Source of the DNA: Phycicoccus avicenniae_A | GTDB lineage: Bacteria > Actinomycetota > Actinomycetes > Actinomycetales > Dermatophilaceae | Direction: 5' to 3' | Assembly: GCF_050496545.1 (NCBI RefSeq) | Contig: NZ_JBNVZV010000006.1 | Coordinates: forward strand, 156,886 to 220,885 | Length of the DNA stretch: 64,000 nt | In this document: positions 18,257 to 26,843 of the stretch, in pieces | Numbering within the stretch: position 1 is the stretch's first letter | How the letters are laid out: the number at the start of each line of letters is the position of its first letter | Notes under the pieces: generated by a model | The model's input: only the letters and a program-made list of their open reading frames with translations | What the model was told of the DNA's origin: nothing | Database searches by the model: none | Translations under genes and position numbers: made by a program

Positions 18257-18963
18257 CGGGCGATGCCGCCGAGGTCGCCCGGCGGCCAGAAGCGCAGCAC
18301 GACCGGGCCGATGACCCGCTCGCGCGGCACGAAGCGGGCGCACTCGCCGCCCTCGGTGGCGCCCCGGCAGCCGATCACCGAGTCCGCGGACTGCGAGCGG
18401 TGGTCGCCGAGCACGAGGTAGTTGTCCTGCGGGACGGTGATCTCGGGGAAGCAGCGGGTCGAGCGCGGTGAGCTCGAGCAGTCGAGGGAGCCGGACGTGA
18501 AGGGCAGGTCCTCGTACACGTACGGCTCGTCGAGCGGCTGGTCGCCGACGGTGACCCGGCCGTCGGTGCTGCAGCAGGCCACCCGCTCGCCGGGCAGCCC
18601 GATGACGCGCTTGACGGTGTAGGAGGTGCTGCTCGGGCCGATGCCGGTGACGTCACCGACCGCGCGGGCCACGCGGGTCAGGGGGTTGCCGGCCGGCGGC
18701 AGCTCGCGCTCCTGCCACGTCGAGCCGTGGCCGAACACGACGACGTCCCCGCGCTCGACGCCGTGGTCGAGGCGGTTGACGAGGATGCGGTCGCCGATGT
18801 GCAGCGTCTCCTCCATCGACTGCGAGGGCACGCCGAAGGGCTTGACGAGGAAGGCCTGCACCAGCGCGACCCCCACGAGGGCGACGAGCACCTCGGTGAA
18901 CCAGGGCAGTCGGCGCCGGCGGCGGGGGGTCGTCCGGTCCGGCACGGTCCCGGCATCGGTCAC
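18253..18963 (-). CDS. lepB: Signal peptidase I (first of three SPase-like genes)
   Basis: About 236 residues. S26 serine protease that removes signal peptides at the outer face of the membrane. One N-terminal membrane helix (FTEVLVALVGVALVQAFLV), catalytic Ser in VPSQSMEETL, general-base Lys in YTVKRVIGLPGE, and box E NYLVLGDHRSQSADS. Two GTG starts are possible (18972 and 18963). I prefer 18963 because a minus-strand TAGGGT -10 (18976-18971) overlaps the first and ends 8 nt before the second, the spacing seen at other leaderless genes here. An extra Cys pair occurs around SLDCSSSPRSTRCF. Confidence 0.93.
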   Translation of the reverse strand: MTDAGTVPDRTTPRRRRRLPWFTEVLVALVGVALVQAFLVKPFGVPSQSMEETLHIGDRILVNRLDHGVERGDVVVFGHGSTWQERELPPAGNPLTRVARAVGDVTGIGPSSTSYTVKRVIGLPGERVACCSTDGRVTVGDQPLDEPYVYEDLPFTSGSLDCSSSPRSTRCFPEITVPQDNYLVLGDHRSQSADSVIGCRGATEGGECARFVPRERVIGPVVLRFWPPGDLGGIAR

Positions 18964-19037
18964 GCGCGTCACCCTAGTCGGGTCCTGTCACAGGTGTCGA
19001 TTTGGTCGGCGCGGGTCGGGCTCGGGACACTGGGGGC

Positions 19038-19259
19038 ATGGTCTCGGTCGTGCTCTCGCTCCTGTTCATCACCCTCCTGGCGCTCGCCGTCCTGGGGGTC
19101 GTGGCGGTGCCGGCACGTCGGGCCGGCCGCCGGGTCCTGACGGCCGAGGGGCACGAGGCCGTCGGGACGCTGCGCGAGCGCGCCACCCCGGGCCGTCCCG
19201 AGCGCGATGAGCCGGCGCCGGCCGCCGAGGACGAGACCCGGGTCCCGCTCTCGGCCTGA
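19038..19259 (+). CDS. Small single-span membrane protein, unknown function
   Basis: 73 residues from the ATG at 19038. One N-terminal helix, VSVVLSLLFITLLALAVLGVVAV, is followed by a short polar tail rich in Arg/Glu/Pro. Start chosen because GACACT (19026-19031) ends 7 nt before this ATG with TTGGTC (19002-19007) 18 bp upstream, a plausible leaderless promoter; the upstream TTG of the longer frame lies within that promoter. I do not recognise a family. It sits divergent from signal peptidase I. Confidence 0.6.
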   Translation: MVSVVLSLLFITLLALAVLGVVAVPARRAGRRVLTAEGHEAVGTLRERATPGRPERDEPAPAAEDETRVPLSA

Positions 19260-19324
19260 GCCACCGCCGGCCCGTCGGCGCCGTGTGGTCGAATGAGGCC
19301 ACCCGAGCGACGAAGGAGCCCCGG

Positions 19325-21277
19325 ATGAGGTCCGGCATCGACACGGAGGCCGTCGACGACGGCGTCCGCCCCCAGGACGACCTGTTCGCGTACACGAACG
19401 GCCGGTGGCTGGCCCGCACCGAGATCCCCGAGGACCGCGGTCGCTACGGCACCTTCGACTTCCTGCGCGAGGCCGCCGAGGAGCACGTCCGCACGATCAT
19501 CGACGAGGTCGCCGCCGGCGCGCCCGCACCGGGCACGGTCGCGGCCAAGGTCGGCGACCTCTACTCGAGCTTCATGGACGAGACCGCCGTCGACGCCCTC
19601 GGCGCGGGCCCGGTCCTCGCCGACCTCGAGCGGGTCGCCGCCGTCCGCGACGCCTCCGGCCTGATGGGCCTGCTCGGCGAGCTGGCCCGCGACGGCGTCA
19701 TGGGCCCGGTCATCCCCTTCGTCAACACCGACGACCGCGACCCCGACCGCTACGTCGTCTACCTCGAGCAGGCCGGCCTGGGCCTGCCCGACGAGTCGTA
19801 CTACCGCGAGCCGCAGCACGCCGACAAGCGCGAGGCGTACACCCCGCACGTCGCCCGGATGCTCGAGCTCGTCGCGCACCCGGGGGCGCAGGCCGCCGCC
19901 GAGCGGGTCCTCGCCCTCGAGACCCGGCTGGCCGCCGCGCACTGGGACAAGGTGACCAACCGCGACCCGGTGAAGACGTACACGCTGCTCGACCGCGCCG
20001 GCCTGGACGCCCTCGCACCCGCCGTCGACTGGTCCGCCTTCCTCGCCGGGATGGGTGCCCCTGCGCACACCTTCGACGCGGTCGTCGTCCGCCAGCCCTC
20101 CTTCGTCACCGCCCTCGGCGAGGCGCTGACCGGCGTCGGCATCGAGACCTGGCGCGACTGGCTGGCGTGGCACGTCGTGCACGCGCACGCCCCGTACCTG
20201 TCGGCGCCGTTCGTCGAGGAGAACTTCGCCTTCTACGGCCGCACCCTCTCCGGCGTCCCGAAGCTGCGCGACCGCTGGAAGCGCGCCGTCACCCTCGTCG
20301 AGGACGCCCTCGGCGAGGCGGTGGGGCAGCTCTACGTCGAGCGGCACTTCCCGCCGCACGCCAAGGCCCGGATGCTCGAGCTCGTCGACAACCTCGTCGA
20401 GGCCTTCCGCCGCAGCCTGTCCGAGGCGCCGTGGATGGGAGCCGCCACCCGCGCGGAGGCGATCGCCAAGCTGGGGTCGTTCACGCCGAAGATCGGCTAC
20501 CCCGACGTGTGGCGCGACTACTCCACCCTGGCCGTCGAGGCCGGGGACCTGCTGGGCAACGTCAAGCGGGCCAGCGCCTTCGAGGTCGAGCGCAACCTCG
20601 CCAAGCTCGGCGGGCCGGTCGACCGCACCGAGTGGTTCATGACCCCGCAGACGGTCAACGCCTACTACAACCCCGGGATGAACGAGATCGTCTTCCCGGC
20701 CGCCATCCTCCAGCCGCCGTTCTTCGACGTCGAGGCCGACGACGCGGTCAACTACGGCGGCATCGGTGCGGTCATCGGGCACGAGATCGGGCACGGCTTC
20801 GACGACCAGGGCTCGCAGTTCGACGGTCGCGGCGAGCTGCGCGACTGGTGGTCCGAGAGCGACCGCGAGCAGTTCCAGGCGCTCGCCGACGCGCTCATCG
20901 GCCAGTTCTCGCTCCTCGAGACCCGCGACGCCCCGGGGCACAAGGTCAACGGCGCGCTCACCGTCGGCGAGAACATCGGCGACCTCGGCGGCCTGGCCAT
21001 CGGCCACGCGGCGTACCGCATCGCCCTGGCCGACGAGCCCGCTCCCGAGCTCGACGGCTACACCGGCGACCAACGGTTCTTCCTCGGCTGGGCAAGCATC
21101 TGGCGGGGGATGGCCCGTCCGGCCGAGGCCGAGCGGCTGCTGGCCCTCGACCCGCACGCCCCGATGGACCTGCGCGCCAACGCGGTCCGCAACCTCACCG
21201 CGTTCCACGAGGCGTTCGGCACCCAGCCCGGCGACGGGCTCTGGCTGCCGGAGACGGAGCGGGTCCGCATCTTCTGA
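19325..21277 (+). CDS. M13 family metallopeptidase (neprilysin-like)
   Basis: 650 residues. Zinc endopeptidase of the neprilysin/PepO family. The zinc site is VIGHEIGHGFDDQG (HExxH, near residue 483) with the third ligand Glu in GENIGDLGG (~553); NAYYNPGMNEIVFPA just upstream is the substrate-binding NAY motif. No signal peptide or membrane helix precedes the domain, so it is probably cytoplasmic, as in PepO-type oligopeptidases. A good ribosome site, GAAGGAG, ends about 7 nt before the ATG, so this gene is leadered, unlike many neighbours. Confidence 0.95.
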   Translation: MRSGIDTEAVDDGVRPQDDLFAYTNGRWLARTEIPEDRGRYGTFDFLREAAEEHVRTIIDEVAAGAPAPGTVAAKVGDLYSSFMDETAVDALGAGPVLADLERVAAVRDASGLMGLLGELARDGVMGPVIPFVNTDDRDPDRYVVYLEQAGLGLPDESYYREPQHADKREAYTPHVARMLELVAHPGAQAAAERVLALETRLAAAHWDKVTNRDPVKTYTLLDRAGLDALAPAVDWSAFLAGMGAPAHTFDAVVVRQPSFVTALGEALTGVGIETWRDWLAWHVVHAHAPYLSAPFVEENFAFYGRTLSGVPKLRDRWKRAVTLVEDALGEAVGQLYVERHFPPHAKARMLELVDNLVEAFRRSLSEAPWMGAATRAEAIAKLGSFTPKIGYPDVWRDYSTLAVEAGDLLGNVKRASAFEVERNLAKLGGPVDRTEWFMTPQTVNAYYNPGMNEIVFPAAILQPPFFDVEADDAVNYGGIGAVIGHEIGHGFDDQGSQFDGRGELRDWWSESDREQFQALADALIGQFSLLETRDAPGHKVNGALTVGENIGDLGGLAIGHAAYRIALADEPAPELDGYTGDQRFFLGWASIWRGMARPAEAERLLALDPHAPMDLRANAVRNLTAFHEAFGTQPGDGLWLPETERVRIF

Positions 21278-21289
21278 GGTCGCGCGAGT

Positions 21290-21318
21290 TTGGGTGCGCG
21301 CCCCGGCCTTGACAGGAT
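21290..21318 (+). promoter_or_regulatory. Promoter of ftsY
   Basis: TTGGGT (21290-21295), 17-bp spacer, CAGGAT (21313-21318). The -10 ends 7 nt before the GTG at 21325, predicting a leaderless mRNA. It shares its -35 and spacer with the yceD promoter. Confidence 0.6.
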
Positions 21319-21324
21319 GGCCGG

Positions 21325-22521
21325 GTGATGGAGTCGCTCTGGGTCTACGTCGGTATCGCCGTCGCCGTGCTCGTCGTCGTCGGTGGCGTCGTGCTCGGCC
21401 TGCTCCGTGGGCGGGGGAGTGCCCGCGAGCGTGAGCTCGGCCGGCCCGAGGCCCCCGGTACCCCCGGGCCCGGGGACGCCGACCTCGCGCCGGACGGTGC
21501 CATCGGCACGATCGAGCGGCCCGGCGAGGTCGTCGAGGAGGAGCCCGAGGCGGAGGTCCTCCCGGCCCCGGCGCCCACCCCGACCGTCGAGACGCCCGAG
21601 GCGCCCGCCGGACGGCTGCGGCGCCTGCGGGCCCGCCTGGCCCGCTCCAACACCGCCCTCGGCAAGGGCCTGCTGACCCTGCTCTCGCGGGGCTCGCTCG
21701 ACGACGCCGCATGGGAGGAGGTCGAGGACACTCTCCTCGGCGCCGACCTCGGGGTGCGCGCCAGCACCGAGCTCGTCGAGGCGCTGCGCACCCGCGTGGC
21801 CGTCGAGGGCACCCGCGACGAGGCCGCCGTGCGCGCGATGCTCCGCGAGGAGCTGCTCGCCCTCGTCGACCCGTCGATGGACCGCTCGCTCGCCGACGAG
21901 CGCGTCGACGGCCGGCCGGCCTGCATCCTCGTCGTCGGCGTGAACGGCACCGGCAAGACGACCACGGTCGGCAAGCTGGCCCGCGTGCTCGTCGCCGAGG
22001 ACAAGGACGTCGTGCTCGGCGCCGCCGACACCTTCCGGGCCGCCGCCGCCGACCAGCTCGAGACCTGGGGCGGGCGGGTCGGCGTGCCCACCATCCGTTC
22101 CGACCGGGACGGCGCCGACCCCGCCGCCGTCGCCTTCGACGCCGTCAAGGCCGCCGCCGAGCTCGAGGCCGACGTCGTGCTCGTCGACACCGCGGGCCGC
22201 CTCCAGAACAAGGCCGGCCTGATGGACGAGCTCGGCAAGGTGAAGCGGGTCATCGAGAAGCAGAGCCCGGTCGACGAGGTGCTCCTCGTCCTCGACGCCA
22301 CCACCGGCCAGAACGGCATGCGCCAGGCCGAGGTCTTCGCCCAGGTCGTCGGGATCACCGGCATCGTGCTCACCAAGCTCGACGGCACCGCCAAGGGCGG
22401 CATCGTCGTCGCCGTGCAGCGCGAGCTCGGCGTCCCGGTCAAGCTCGTCGGGCTCGGCGAGGGTCCGGACGACCTCGCGCCCTTCGACCCCGAGGCCTTC
22501 GTCGACGCGATCCTCGAGTGA
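21325..22521 (+). CDS. ftsY: Signal recognition particle receptor FtsY
   Basis: 398 residues from the GTG at 21325 (an ATG follows immediately at 21328). SRP receptor GTPase that docks ribosome-SRP complexes at the membrane. Unusually for E. coli-type FtsY, it starts with a membrane helix (WVYVGIAVAVLVVVGGVVLGLL), then an acidic/proline linker (A domain), as in other actinobacteria. The NG domain has GVNGTGKTTTVGKLA (~205-220), DTFRAAAADQL, DTAGRLQNKAGLMDEL and TKLDGTAKGG. Its partner ffh lies 4.3 kb downstream. Confidence 0.97.
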   Translation: MMESLWVYVGIAVAVLVVVGGVVLGLLRGRGSARERELGRPEAPGTPGPGDADLAPDGAIGTIERPGEVVEEEPEAEVLPAPAPTPTVETPEAPAGRLRRLRARLARSNTALGKGLLTLLSRGSLDDAAWEEVEDTLLGADLGVRASTELVEALRTRVAVEGTRDEAAVRAMLREELLALVDPSMDRSLADERVDGRPACILVVGVNGTGKTTTVGKLARVLVAEDKDVVLGAADTFRAAAADQLETWGGRVGVPTIRSDRDGADPAAVAFDAVKAAAELEADVVLVDTAGRLQNKAGLMDELGKVKRVIEKQSPVDEVLLVLDATTGQNGMRQAEVFAQVVGITGIVLTKLDGTAKGGIVVAVQRELGVPVKLVGLGEGPDDLAPFDPEAFVDAILE

Positions 22522-22579
22522 CCCGCGCGGGCCGGCCGCGACCGCCCCGGGTCTCAGGATGCGGGACCACCGGCCCCCG

Positions 22580-22626
22580 GAAACGCGATGCTTACACCGG
22601 GGCGCGGCCCGCAACACCGGCGTAAC
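22580..22626 (+). promoter_or_regulatory. Candidate GlnR boxes upstream of amtB-glnK-glnD
   Basis: Two 16-bp sites fit the actinobacterial GlnR consensus (half-sites of RAAC/TTAC type with a 6-bp gap, equivalently AC-n9-AC): GAAAC-N6-CTTAC at 22580-22595 and GCAAC-N6-GTAAC at 22611-22626. Their starts are 31 bp apart, about three helical turns. GlnR activates amtB, glnK and glnD under nitrogen limitation in Streptomyces and mycobacteria, and the spacing to the amtB start (about 46 bp) suits an activator. The rest of the 150-bp gap is GC-rich with a weak GACAGT -10 (22659-22664). Confidence 0.65.
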
Positions 22627-22671
22627 ACGACACGGCGGGGGGCGAAACCCGGGCCCCCGACAGTGGTGGCC

Positions 22672-24072
22672 ATGAGCCAGACACTGCTCCCCATGGCGGA
22701 GGCTGCCGAGACGGTCGACTACGCGTCGACCGGCTTCCTCATCCTCTGCGCGTCCCTCGTCCTCCTCATGACCACCCCGGGCCTGGCGCTGTTCTACGGC
22801 GGCCTGACCCGGTCCAAGTCGGTCCTCAACATGATGATGATGTCCTTCGGCTCCATGGGGGTCGTCGGCATCGTCTACGTCCTCTGGGGCTACTCGATGA
22901 GCTTCGGCTCCGAGAACGTGGCGGGCATCATCGCCAACCCCTTCGAGAAGTTCGGCCTCGCCGGCACCGACGGGATCGTCAACCCGTTCGGCTACGAGGG
23001 CTACGGCAACATCCCCGAGCTGGCCTTCGTCGGGTTCCAGCTGACCTTCGCCGTCATCACCGTCGCCCTGATCAGCGGCGCGGTGGCCGACCGCGTGAAG
23101 TTCTCCACCTGGATGGTCTTCGCCGCCCTGTGGGTCACGTTCTCCTACTTCCCGATCGCGCACATGGTGTGGGGCGGTGGCCTGCTCTCGGGCGCCGAGA
23201 CCAGCCTCTCCGCGCTCGTCTTCGGCACCACCGACGGCGCGGCCACCGTGGCTCCCATCGACTTCGCCGGTGGCACGGTCGTCCACATCAACGCCGGTAT
23301 GGCGGGCCTGGTCCTGGCCCTCGTCGTCGGCACCCGGGTCGGCTTCGGCAAGGTGCCGATGCGCCCGCACAACGTGCCGCTCGTGATGATCGGCGCCGGC
23401 CTCCTGTGGTTCGGCTGGTTCGGGTTCAACGCGGGCTCCGAGCTCGCCGCGGACGGCACCGCCGCCCTCGTGTGGGTCAACACCACCGTCGCCACGTGCG
23501 CCGCGATGCTCGGCTGGCTGCTCCTGGAGAAGCTGCGCGACGGCCACGCCACGTCGGTGGGTGCCGCGTCCGGTGTCGTCGCCGGCCTGGTCGCCATCAC
23601 CCCGGCGTGCGGTGCGCTCTCGCCGCTCGGCTCGATCGTCCTCGGTCTCGTCGCCGGTGCGCTCGCCGCCTACGCGGTCGGCCTCAAGTACAAGCTCGGC
23701 TTCGACGACTCGCTCGACGTCGTCGGCGTCCACCTCGTCGCCGGCCTCTGGGGCACCATCGGTGCCGGCCTGCTCGCCACGAGCGGTGGCCTGTTCTACG
23801 GTGACGGCGTCCAGCAGACCGTCGTCCAGGTCCTCGTCGCCCTCGCCTCGCTCCTCGTCTCCGGTGTCGTCACGCTCGTCATCGCCCTGCTCCTCAAGGT
23901 GACGATGGGCTGGCGGATCCCCGAGGACGTCGAGGTGGCCGGCATCGACCAGGCCGAGCACGCCGAGTCCGCCTACGAGCTCGCCACCCGCGGCGGCCGC
24001 CTCGGCGGGGGCACCCCCGCCCCCAGCGCCGCCCGCAGCACCGAGAGCCTCGACCTCGAAGGAGCCAAGTGA
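22672..24072 (+). CDS. amtB: Ammonium transporter Amt
   Basis: 466 residues, ATG at 22672. Trimeric ammonium channel with about 11 membrane helices: DYASTGFLILCASLVLLMTTPGLALFYGGL, SEPARATE helices with VAFVGFQLTFAVITVALISGA-like pattern, HMVWGGGLL (pore region), GGTVVHINAGMAGLVLALVVG (first pore His) and GVHLVAGLWGTIGAGLLA (second pore His). A hydrophilic C-terminal tail of ~45 residues follows helix 11 and is where PII proteins bind. The short N-terminal stretch before DYAST is not an obvious signal peptide. The stop overlaps glnK, so the two are translationally coupled. Confidence 0.96.
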   Translation: MSQTLLPMAEAAETVDYASTGFLILCASLVLLMTTPGLALFYGGLTRSKSVLNMMMMSFGSMGVVGIVYVLWGYSMSFGSENVAGIIANPFEKFGLAGTDGIVNPFGYEGYGNIPELAFVGFQLTFAVITVALISGAVADRVKFSTWMVFAALWVTFSYFPIAHMVWGGGLLSGAETSLSALVFGTTDGAATVAPIDFAGGTVVHINAGMAGLVLALVVGTRVGFGKVPMRPHNVPLVMIGAGLLWFGWFGFNAGSELAADGTAALVWVNTTVATCAAMLGWLLLEKLRDGHATSVGAASGVVAGLVAITPACGALSPLGSIVLGLVAGALAAYAVGLKYKLGFDDSLDVVGVHLVAGLWGTIGAGLLATSGGLFYGDGVQQTVVQVLVALASLLVSGVVTLVIALLLKVTMGWRIPEDVEVAGIDQAEHAESAYELATRGGRLGGGTPAPSAARSTESLDLEGAK

Positions 24073-24410
24073 TGAAGCTCGTCACCGCGATCATCAAGCC
24101 GCACCAGCTCGACGAGGTGAAGGAGGCCCTCGAGGCCTTCGGCATCCAGGGCATGACCATCAGCGAGGCCCAGGGCTACGGCCGGCAGCGCGGGCACAGC
24201 GAGGTCTACCGCGGCGCGGAGTACACCGTGGACTTCGTCCCGAAGACCCGACTCGAGGTCCTCGTCGACGACATGGACGCCCACTCGGTCGTCGACGTCG
24301 TCCTCAAGGCCGCGCAGACCGGTCGCATCGGTGACGGGAAGGTCTGGGTGACCCCCGTCGAGGAGGTCGCCCGGGTCCGCACCGGGGAGCGTGGGGTCGA
24401 GGCGATCTGA
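24072..24410 (+). CDS. glnK: PII nitrogen regulatory protein (GlnK/GlnB)
   Basis: 112 residues from the ATG at 24072, overlapping the amtB stop; GAAGGAG just upstream is a strong ribosome site. Trimeric sensor of ATP/ADP, 2-oxoglutarate and glutamine state that gates AmtB. MKLVTAIIKPHQLDEV starts the fold; the T-loop runs through GYGRQRGHSEVYRGAEYTVDF with the modifiable Tyr51, and the B-loop is TGRIGDGKVWV. In actinobacteria the downstream GlnD-like enzyme modifies Tyr51, by adenylylation in Streptomyces and Corynebacterium. Linkage to amtB supports the GlnK name. Confidence 0.96.
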   Translation: MKLVTAIIKPHQLDEVKEALEAFGIQGMTISEAQGYGRQRGHSEVYRGAEYTVDFVPKTRLEVLVDDMDAHSVVDVVLKAAQTGRIGDGKVWVTPVEEVARVRTGERGVEAI

Positions 24411-24413
24411 GCG

Positions 24414-26813
24414 ATGGCCACCTCCTCGAGCGACATCGGCTCCCGGAGGCTCGACCTGGCCGGCACCCGCGACTTCCACGTCGCCGGTGCCGGCCGGTCG
24501 CGCCGGGCGGCCCTGTCGGCCTTCAACCGTGACTGGCTCGCCGAGGTCTGGCGGTCGGCGACCGGCGGGGCCCGCATCGAGGGGGTGGCCCTCGCGGCCG
24601 TCGGGAGCCTGGGCCGCGGTGACGCCGGCCCGCTCTCCGACTACGACCTCGTCCTCCTGCACTCCGAGCGCTCCCTGCCCACCAAGGAGCTGACCGCGCT
24701 GGCGGACCGCATCTGGTACCCGATCTGGGACGCCGGGGTCCGCCTCGACCACAGCGTCCGCACGGTCACCCAGTGCCGCCAGGTGGCGGCGAACGACCTC
24801 ACCGCCGCCGTCGGGCTGCTCGACCTCGCGCCGGTCGCCGGTGACGAGGAGCTCGTCGCCGCGGCGCGCTCGACCGTCGCCCACGACTGGCGCGGCAACG
24901 CCCGCAAGCGGCTGCCGCAGCTCGTCGAGGCGCTCTCGGCCCGGCACACCCGCCAGGGCGACCTCGCGCAGTCCATCGAGCCCGAGCTCAAGGAGGCCCA
25001 CGGCGGCCTGCGCGACATGACGGTGCTCACCGCCCTGGCCGAGGCCTGGCTGGCCGACCGCCCGCACGGCGGGGTGGACCGCGCCCACGAGCTGCTCCTC
25101 GACGTGCGCGACGCCGTGCACGTCGTCACCGGGCGCGGCCGGGACCGGCTCGGCCGCGAGGACCACGACGCCGTCGCGGCGCTGCTCGGCCACCCCGACG
25201 CCGACGACCTGCTGACCGCCGTCTCGGGCGCGGGCCGGCTCATCGCCTACGCCCTGGACGGCACCGTCCGCCGGGCGGGGCAGAGCCAGCGGGCACGCGC
25301 GCTGCGGGTCGGCCCGCGCCGCCCGCAGATGACCCCGCTCGGCCACGGGATGTTCGCCAGCGACGGCGAGGTCGTCCTCGGGTCGGCCCGCCTCGCCGAG
25401 AGCGACGACACGATGGCCCTGCGCGCGGCGGTCGTCGCCGCGCGGGCCGGGCTGCCGATCGCGCCGACGACGCTGGAGAACCTCGCGGCCGCCGTCCCGC
25501 CGCTGCCGACGCCGTGGCCGGCCCAGGCACGCGACCTGCTCGGCGACCTGCTCGCCTCCGGGCCCGGGCTGGTGACGGTGTGGGAGGGCCTGGACCAGGT
25601 CGGCATCGTGGAGCAGTGGCTGCCCGAGTGGGCGGCGGTGCGCTCGCGGCCCCAGCGCAACGCGGTGCACCGGCACACGGTGGACCGCCACCTCGTGGAG
25701 ACCGTCGTGCGGGCCGCCGGGCTCGTGCGCCGCACCTCGCGCCCGGACCTCCTGCTCGTCGGCGCGGTGCTCCACGACATCGGCAAGGTCCGCGGCGCGC
25801 ACGACCACTCGGTGACCGGCGCCGAGACCGCCCGCACCGTCGCCACCCGCTGGGGCTTCGCGCCGCACGACGTCAGCGTCCTCGAGACGCTGGTGCGCGA
25901 GCACCTGACCGTCATCGAGCTCGCCACGCGGCGCGACCACCAGGACCCGGCGACCGTCGACGCGGCGGTGGCCGCGGTCGACGGGGACCGTGAGGTCTTC
26001 GAGCTCCTCGTCGCGCTCACCGAGGCCGACGCCTCGGCCGCCGGGCCGCTGGCCTGGACCGACTGGCGCGCCACGCTGCTCGAGCAGCTGGCGGCCGCCG
26101 TGCGGGTCCGGCTGGACGCTCCGCGGCCGGTGCCCGGAGCGCCGCCCGCGCCCGCCGCGGAGACCGACGACCACGGGCTGCGGCCCGAGGTGGCGGCGAC
26201 CGTGCGCGCCGGCGAGCCGCAGGTGCACGTCGTGTCCGGTGGCGGCTCGCACCGCCTGGACATCGTCGACGTCGACCGGGTCGGGCTCTTCGCCGACACC
26301 GCCGGGCTGCTGGCGGCCGAGGGGCACACCGTGCGCACGGCCATCCTGCGGACCGTGGGCGACGTCGCGATCGACGAGTGGCACGTCGAGTCCCCGAGCG
26401 GCGCCGTGCCGGACCCCGAGCGCATCGTCCGCGGCCTGGCCCGGCTCGGTCGCGGTGACCGCGGGCCGCTGCAGACCCTCGACCGGCGCCGCGCGCACCT
26501 GGCGCGGCCGTCGGGGGAGTCCACGCTCGGGTCACCGGGCCAGGCGCGCGCGCTCGTCGTGCCGGGGGCGAGCACGGAGGCCACTGTCCTCGAGGTGCGG
26601 GCCCAGGACCGGCCGGGCCTGCTCCACGAGCTCGGGGCGGCCCTCGCCGGTGCCGGGGTGTCGGTGCGCTCGGCGCACATCGCGACCTACGCCGGCCAGA
26701 CCCTCGACACCCTGTACCTCACGGGGGCCGACGGGCTCCCGCTGCCGCCGGCGCGCGTCGCGCAGGTCGTCAGCCTCGTGATCGACACCTGCGACGGCCT
26801 CGCCCCGTCCTGA
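24414..26813 (+). CDS. glnD: [Protein-PII] nucleotidyltransferase GlnD
   Basis: 799 residues, three bases after glnK. Bifunctional enzyme that adds or removes a nucleotide on PII in response to glutamine. The nucleotidyltransferase motif GSLGRGDAGPLSDYDLVLL is at residues ~64-82 with both Asp of DYD at 76-78. The HD phosphohydrolase domain is near 420-480 (HRHTVDRHL, LHDIGKVRGAHDHS). Two C-terminal ACT domains (~610-690 and ~720-795, the latter with VRAQDRPGLLHELG) sense glutamine. Named uridylyltransferase by homology; relatives in actinobacteria adenylylate. Confidence 0.96.
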   Translation: MATSSSDIGSRRLDLAGTRDFHVAGAGRSRRAALSAFNRDWLAEVWRSATGGARIEGVALAAVGSLGRGDAGPLSDYDLVLLHSERSLPTKELTALADRIWYPIWDAGVRLDHSVRTVTQCRQVAANDLTAAVGLLDLAPVAGDEELVAAARSTVAHDWRGNARKRLPQLVEALSARHTRQGDLAQSIEPELKEAHGGLRDMTVLTALAEAWLADRPHGGVDRAHELLLDVRDAVHVVTGRGRDRLGREDHDAVAALLGHPDADDLLTAVSGAGRLIAYALDGTVRRAGQSQRARALRVGPRRPQMTPLGHGMFASDGEVVLGSARLAESDDTMALRAAVVAARAGLPIAPTTLENLAAAVPPLPTPWPAQARDLLGDLLASGPGLVTVWEGLDQVGIVEQWLPEWAAVRSRPQRNAVHRHTVDRHLVETVVRAAGLVRRTSRPDLLLVGAVLHDIGKVRGAHDHSVTGAETARTVATRWGFAPHDVSVLETLVREHLTVIELATRRDHQDPATVDAAVAAVDGDREVFELLVALTEADASAAGPLAWTDWRATLLEQLAAAVRVRLDAPRPVPGAPPAPAAETDDHGLRPEVAATVRAGEPQVHVVSGGGSHRLDIVDVDRVGLFADTAGLLAAEGHTVRTAILRTVGDVAIDEWHVESPSGAVPDPERIVRGLARLGRGDRGPLQTLDRRRAHLARPSGESTLGSPGQARALVVPGASTEATVLEVRAQDRPGLLHELGAALAGAGVSVRSAHIATYAGQTLDTLYLTGADGLPLPPARVAQVVSLVIDTCDGLAPS

Positions 26814-26843
26814 GCGGTGCGCGCCAGTCGTTAGGCTGTCCCG

